Positions 58,435 to 64,000 of a DNA stretch of 64,000 nt are shown piece after piece. The stretch comes from Hsuehochloa calcarea (taxonomy: Eukaryota; Streptophyta; Magnoliopsida; Poales; Poaceae). The translations under genes and the position numbers were made by a program. The stretch is from positions 26,097,282-26,161,281 of the forward strand of contig CM070615.1 of assembly GCA_036346395.1 (NCBI GenBank), read 5' to 3'. Under the pieces are notes generated by a model, which saw only the letters and a program-made list of their open reading frames with translations, searched no databases and was not told the DNA's origin. Position 1 is the first letter of the stretch. Each line of letters starts with the position of its first letter.

Positions 58435-59159
58435 TAATTTGAGGATGTTAACTAAGAGGTTTAAGCTCTAGTGGTATGCGATGAATTCAAATTCCAAGGT
58501 TCGAGAGGTATTTTATTCCTAAGAGAGAAACTGAGAAAAAAAATGTCCCCTCGGATAGTGAATCATTTTCTTGATTCTCGTTTGAGTTTTGTGTTGTTGA
58601 CTGGTGTCATTTGCATTTTTAGTTGGCGTTGTGTTGGCATGACTGAGTCTTTCCAATTCAGTCAAACCCAAAAGAAGTATTTGGTTTGGGCATTCGAGTG
58701 ATTTCCCCTTTGGTTGTCGTGGTATTCATTTGTAATATGTCTATTTAGAAAATGGATGTGGTTTCGTGACGAATTGTCAAATTTGTGATTTAACCCTTTT
58801 GGTGAAGAGTTAGTATTGCTTGGATGCGATGAAGACTCTCTATTTTCAGTTGGATTCTCTTTGTGAGTCAGTGGTTAAAGAACCAGATTTGTTGTGCATT
58901 CTTGTTTAAAGGAGGTGTTCCTTGTTAGATGAAGAGTTCGATAATGAGCAATTTGTGTGCTTTTGTGCCAAAATAGGAAGTTGACATATCACTTTGACTG
59001 TCTCGGGTCCTTATGTGAAGTACGCATCGTCTGTTGTGCTCGAGTGTTAGCTTAATAGTGAGCAATTACAAGCTTGAGATATCGTTGTTTCATTCGATCG
59101 TGATTTCTTCCGGGAAGATCGGTGAGTAGATTCGGGTCGAATCTGTTTAAGGGGTAGAA
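58435..59159 (+). mobile_element. 3' non-coding internal region of an A-type element
   Basis: No coding potential is seen. It ends with GATTC-GGGTC-GAATC (59129-59143) and the polypurine tract AAGGGG (about 59149-59154) just before the A LTR at 59160, the same hairpin-plus-tract arrangement as in element B. This shows the next LTR is a 3' LTR. The sequence style resembles 53600-54304, so LTR D may have split one region; that is a guess. Confidence 0.55.
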
Positions 59160-61201
59160 TGTAATACCAAAAGTAAATCGCAGATTAGAAGAAGTCTTGG
59201 GAGAGGAGCTAATCGGAAAATCTGAATTTTCTTTTGGCCTGGGGTTTTAGCTTTTCTTTGGCAACTTTGGGCTTGGGGGCCGCCAGTGGGAGGCCCATTA
59301 GGGGCCGCCAAGGGGAGGGTCTCCTCCCCCAAAACCTAGAGACCCTCCTCCCCCTCCCTCCCTTTCCCACACTTGGAGCCGCCACCCTCCTCCCTGCCGT
59401 GCGCCACCTTCTCCTTCCCCCTGCGCCAGATTTGTCTGTCAGATTTGGATAAGTTCCGTACGTTTTATGATATGTTCACCTCTTAGAAAGTTGTAGCCCT
59501 TGGTCTTAGCTTTCTTTAGGCACCGAGATCATCTGATTTGGAGTTATGGTTTAGGAGATATAGCCATTTTCGTGCAACTATTTAGGAGAGCTGACGGGAT
59601 TTGGCAGTTTGCTTGTCTGGCCATTATGAATTATTTAGAGGCCGAATCAGAAAGTCTACCCAAAATTAATGTTGTAGATAATTCAGTAATATTTCCAAGT
59701 TGATAAAGAACACAATTTTTAGAGTTGGAAATCAAAAGTTATAGAATTTTAACCGCGCGATGTTCTCATGCATGTTCGAGATCCGGGACTGTCGGTTTGT
59801 TCCTCGATTTTGATCTAGATAGAGTCAGATTCAGAACTTCCACCCAACTAGGTTATTGTAGACCTTTAAATAATCTTTCCAAGTTGATAAAAATAACCTC
59901 CATTAGATCATTAGATTGAAAGTTACATCAATTTTCTTGCTGCTATTCTGCAATCTGGACAGATGTCTGTCAGTTGTTTTCAACTGTTGTTTAGGCCACT
60001 AGTTTGGCCGAATCAAATAACCCCACCAACTAGAGTTTCGTAGCCTAATACGTTAAGAGTATTTGAGCACTAGTTTCAAGTCATTATGATTCACAGATAT
60101 TTAATTACGATTTTTCTCGTACTGCTGATCAGAAGGGCTGAAATTGAACTGATTAGTTAATTCGTCATTTTGAGTCTTTGGTTTTGTTGGGGAGTTAGAG
60201 GGTTTTGGTAAGACACTTGTAGCCACGTCATGTCTTGTTATTCTTATTTTGAATAAATATTTGTGTAGGCGGTGGGGCAGTGAGTGGAGAAACACCGTCG
60301 TTGCCTCCTAACACGTCACAGCGCGGAAGGCAAGTACCTTGTCTTATCCTAATGAATGGTGATAATTGGGTGTGGATGAATTGTTAGTATGGCTATTCAT
60401 GTTCGTATGCCATGTATATTTCTACATTATGATGTGAAAAGAGTTCATTGCATGAAGTTTATTCCGTTCATGCATTTGTTTCTTGTTGTCCACGGACGTG
60501 AAAAAATTGTAAGTCCCATCAATTCCAGTATGGGCATGTAAGACCCACTACTCCAATGTGGGCAATGTTGGCCACCACTCCAATGTGGGCAACTTCGGAC
60601 ACCCGTATGAAACGTTCTTCATACGGTGATTGGATCCCCGGACTTTGTTATGTACGGGCTTAAGTGAACACCGACGGGTGTGTCACTCACTATACTGGTA
60701 TAAGTTGTGAGTAGTCCATTCCTTCATTGCATTATTCCATTCCATTCATTCCCATATATGTTCAGAGAAGTTTTTCACAAGTGGATTTTGATTGCTTTGT
60801 TCGCTTAATGTTTCTGTTATTCGCTAAAGTACTTGCTGAGTCTTTGGCTCATCCTTGCTTTGTATGTTTATTTAGGTAAATGAGGAAGAAGGCAAGACCT
60901 TTTGAGGATAGTCCCAAGATGCTGCACATCACTTTTATCAAACCAGAATAACTAGTGTTATCTTTCAGTTATGTCAACTATTTGATAAATTTCCAAATTG
61001 TAATAATCCAATTTTGGTAATGCCTACCGTACGTCTTTATTATGAATGTTTTCCATTCCTTCTCATGAAACTGTTAATCGTTTATCGTCATTCCTTATGA
61101 GATATTGTTAATTAAGCCTGATTAACCTGGTATTGTTGTATATTCTTAGTGTTTGTTAGATTTGCGTGACATCTTGGCTTTCGAATAGCCAGGGTGTTAC
61201 A
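59160..61201 (+). repeat. LTR of family A (3' LTR, 2,042 bp)
   Basis: It begins TGTAATACC and ends CAGGGTGTTACA. It is a relative of the solo A LTR (15484-29853) and of 5513-6662. It holds several GAAAGCT/AGTGATC-like repeats of about 120 bp (59470-60080) and the hairpin TGAGTC-TTT-GGCTCA at 60837-60851, with one G:U pair, 351-365 bp from the 3' end. The start is fixed by the polypurine tract directly upstream. Confidence 0.85.
60837..60851. promoter_or_regulatory. Conserved LTR hairpin (3' LTR A)
   Basis: TGAGTC-TTT-GGCTCA, stem of five Watson-Crick pairs and one G:U, preceded by CTTGC and followed by TCCTTGC. Confidence 0.65.
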
Positions 61202-62749
61202 GAGGTAGCAGGCAACAGAGGGGATTCTATTGCACTTGGTCTCATAATTTTTGGAGTCTCCAGTGAAAAGTTCTATTCGATTGAAAATTACAGTAGGTTT
61301 CGGTTTTCCAGAGAGGAAATTCGGCTAAGTCCCAACTGGCGGTCTGACCGGCCAATAGGTGGCGGTCGATCGGCCAGTAGGTAATGATCGAGCCGACCCG
61401 GGGCGGTCTAACCGGTTTTCACTTGGATCGTCGGCCTTCGTGGCGGCGATGTTCGGTTGTTAGGTCAAAATCATGAGTTTCAGTGCATATGTATTGCATG
61501 ATGCATGTTTTGACTAACATGAGTCAAGTTGTGAAGAACTTGTTCCCAAATTCGGTTTACTTGTCTATTGTTGTGCAGGTTGCTTGGTGGTCAACGACGG
61601 TCAACGGCGCGGATAATCGGGACTAGGCTTGGAGAGCTGAGGTCCAGAACGATCGACGATGCCGGGTGAGGTCAATGAACTCAAGCGTGACGCAAGATGG
61701 ATAACGGTGACCTATTGGCCAATCCGCAGGCAAGATGGCGCAAGGATAAGCTAATTAGGTCAAGGGGTGTTAAAGACGGCGCATTAAAATGCGTGCGTAT
61801 GTGTCCCATTTGTTTTGGGCCTTAACGGGAACCCAATTGAGTCAAACTTCTAGAAGGTATAAGCCTCCACTATAAATAGGGGAGGGAGGTGGCTGCACCT
61901 CCTCCTCGTCTCTTTTGCTATTTGAAATCCTAATTTTCTTAGGAAGAGTTTTTGTGGAGGCTATGGTTCTTGATAGTATGATGTGATTTTTGTGCTCTTG
62001 GATTGAGCATTGTCCTCCATTGATGGAGTGGCTGTAAGCCCATATCATATCAAATCAATCAAAGGAAAGTTTGATCATGTCTTGTCTCATTGCATTCTTT
62101 CTCTATATTTGATGATTTTGAGTCTCTCTTTGATCCGTGGGTTTTTGCTTGAATTCTCCAAATGATCTAGCTTGCTGTGACATGTGGGAACATATCTAGG
62201 ATCATCTTGATCATCAATCACCCACGAGCAAGATTTTGGATCTAGTTTTCGTTTTGACCCGGTTTTGAACCCTTCTTCAATCAAACGGAAAAGGATCGTT
62301 ATTCTTTCAAGAATTATCACAATCTTCGATTGAAATATGTTCCTGACATCATAGAGAATGTGTGTTCCAAGTTTCATCAAGTTTGGAGTTGTAGATCAAA
62401 AGTTTCATCTATTTGCAACTTCGTCATCGGGCTGTTTTGATCTGTTCTTCAGGCCAGCGTCATACCACCCAGGGCCACCAGTCACACCGGCAGGTAATCG
62501 GTCAGACCGTCATTGACCCAGCGGTCCGATCGCCCTGCACTGAGATTTGATTTAGCTTGTGTTGATCTTTGGTTGTTTTGCTTCAGGGGTTAAGTTGGAT
62601 TCAATACTAGTCTTACGCTGTACTAGTATATTGATCTTCATAGCTTCCATAGCTACTAGAGTGAAATTTGTGTTGAATATATTATTTATGAAAAAGTGAG
62701 CGTGCTCCTATTCACCCCCCCCCCCCTCTAGTCGCCTTTTCGGTCCAAC
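61202..62749 (+). repeat. SIRE-like copia LTR (left boundary uncertain)
   Basis: TATA box TATAAATAGG at 61871-61879. The 3' end has TATTCACCCC (poly-C), CTCTAGTCGCC and GGTCCAACA (62749). It contains CGGTCTGACCGG-type motifs (61335-61425, 62480-62530) as in the minus-strand copy at 8130-9961. The left boundary may be at 61454 (TGTTAGGTCAAAATC). No PBS follows, so it is a solo or truncated LTR. Confidence 0.55.
61871..61879 (+). promoter_or_regulatory. TATA box of SIRE-like LTR
   Basis: TATAAATAG in a good context (CCACTATAAATAGGGG). Confidence 0.6.
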
Positions 62750-64000
62750 AATAACACATAGGCCTTATATAGTGAATGAATAGTTATCTACTTAACTAAA
62801 AATAGTCATTAGTAATGATCAACTCAATGGTATACCTCGGACACATGGAAACCACATATTAAATTTTAAGGATGGTGTCAAGTTAATACTCATAGGTCTC
62901 ATCTAACTATCATATAACTTCCTTGATAAATATAAATTGATAAGGAAAAACATTAAATGAACTAAACCACACGTGTCAATTAAAATTATATCTATCGGTG
63001 TGGCCCATCATAACTATACATAGGCCTCACCTAATTTTCATAGAACTTACTTGATAAATACAAAATAATCATTAAATGAACTAGACCTCACGTGTGAGTT
63101 AAAATTTTATCTATCGCATGCGAACCCTCGCACCTACTCATAGGTCTCACCTGACTTTCATGGAACTTCCTTGATAAATAGAAAATTAAAAAATCATTAA
63201 ATAAACTAAACCTCATGTGTGAGTCATGGTGAGGTGTTATCGACAAAACGATAAGTAATTCAACAACAAATCAAAGTCGAGTTGATCATATCTATCACAC
63301 CTTGTTGTCTGCTTCCAATAGAAGAGCAGTTTGTTAAACGAATAAACATCAGTAGGTCCTACCTACTAACGTAATCTCCTTCATCTGAATGACCTAAGGG
63401 GAGTATTTATAAGAATATTATCTCTCATTCTTTCTTTCTTCCATAATTTCTTTACCGATGAAGGTTCTGACAGCCCACTCTATCTTGTCTTAACTCCGAA
63501 TCGAATGATCATTGATCCTAAATTCATCCCAATTAAAATCTACACTCTTATACCAAAAATATGAACAATGAGGTTTATTTGAGTTAGTATGAATTCTTTT
63601 GGATCTATTTTTGCATTAGGTTTATTTGGTCTCATTTGGTCGTTTTCAGGCCTTCTTGTATTCGATCGTATTTCGCGTAATTAGAATTCGAAGTCCCAGA
63701 GGAGAAGCAATTCGAGCCAGAGTAAGAACAAGACGAAGGTTATCAAAATAATGAGCAAGGAGAGTCAACACTTTGATCATTTTGCACCTACTTTTAATAC
63801 AAATTATATTGTTTTAAATTATGAAATTGCATTGTTATGCTTCAATATTTATATTGTCTAAGCTCGTAGTTAATACCTTAATGATAAGTGATCTAGTAAG
63901 TTTCATTCATTGAACTTGGACACCACCTTTTGTTGCCCTAGGAATAATGGTATACTTAACTTGTCATTAAGTGTGTCACTATGTGTCATTCTTAGCTTTG
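62750..64000 (+). repeat. Family G LTR fragment (plus strand, runs off window)
   Basis: It is homologous in reverse complement to 12530-12840 and carries the TTTGATCAT block (63772-63788). The part 62889-63240 has three tandem units of 120-128 bp beginning CATAGGTCTCA or CATAGGCCTCA. No coding sequence is seen. Confidence 0.55.
62889..63240 (+). repeat. 120-128 bp tandem repeat, about 3 copies
   Basis: Units start with CATAGG(T/C)CTCA at 62891, 63019 and 63139, and include CTTGATAAATA, CATTAAATGAACTA and CACGTGT. One related unit is found in reverse complement at about 12535-12640. Confidence 0.8.

Noticed and set aside
58471..58701. 76-codon frame on the plus strand
   Set aside because: No similarity I recognise, no homologue in the window, and it lies in the non-coding 3' internal region before an LTR.
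61202..62749. A full-length copia element
   Set aside because: No primer site follows the LTR end and no gag-pol sequence is present.
1..64000. tRNA, rRNA, CRISPR array or defence-type gene cluster
   Set aside because: No cloverleaf-like gene, no rRNA segment and no regularly spaced repeats were seen; tRNA-like matches are only retrotransposon primer sites.

Overview
The window is plant nuclear DNA, most likely from a grass. The evidence is: 2-4 kb Ty3/gypsy LTRs primed by initiator tRNA-Met, SIRE-type and Angela/Tork-type copia LTRs, Helitrons with the terminal sequences usual in grasses, a short element lying between (TA)n tracts as rice Micron elements do, and a small SPIRAL1-like gene. 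I cannot name the species. About nine tenths of the sequence is transposable-element DNA, much of it nested. I see no tRNA, rRNA, CRISPR or prokaryotic-type operon.

Layout. 1-5512: minus-strand gypsy element C (decayed gag-pol, primer-binding site, 5' LTR), inserted in an A-family LTR (5513-6662), itself next to a copia LTR piece (6663-7321). 7322-10599: pieces of a Tat-lineage gypsy polyprotein split by a SIRE-like LTR (8130-9961). 10600-15301: a long minus-strand LTR of family G. 15364-29853: a scrap of SIRE-like LTR, then a solo A LTR (15484-29853) split by a complete 12.2 kb gypsy chromovirus, element B (16854-29035). 29854-37070: an LTR piece, a pol-end/LTR/PBS/gag junction, and an E-family LTR split by a solo C LTR (34445-36768). 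37071-46914: two Helitron 5' termini and one 3' terminus, carrying captured fragments of a DUF616-like gene and an ArfGAP (AGD6/7-like) gene, with a solo B LTR (37210-40426) nested inside. 46950-47363: a Micron-like element between (TA)n tracts. 47970-50720: the one apparently intact host gene, a SPIRAL1-like microtubule regulator on the minus strand. 51187-64000: LTRs F, D, A, SIRE-like and G in series.

The least expected signal is in the LTRs. Five different families (A, B, C, D/G, E) share a short hairpin about 360-440 bp from the LTR 3' end wherever that end is preserved. Its stem changes sequence between families but keeps base pairing. Some families also share palindromic modules (CTCTGCAGAG-like followed by TTACCCAC, and CTATTCGAATAG), a TTTGATCAT block, and clusters of TCCAACGG motifs near the TATA box that resemble the G2/M-specific MSA element. 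Together these look like a modular LTR regulatory architecture shared across gypsy families.

No coding region of any transposon here is intact. The only gene I would treat as functional is the SPIRAL1-like gene.
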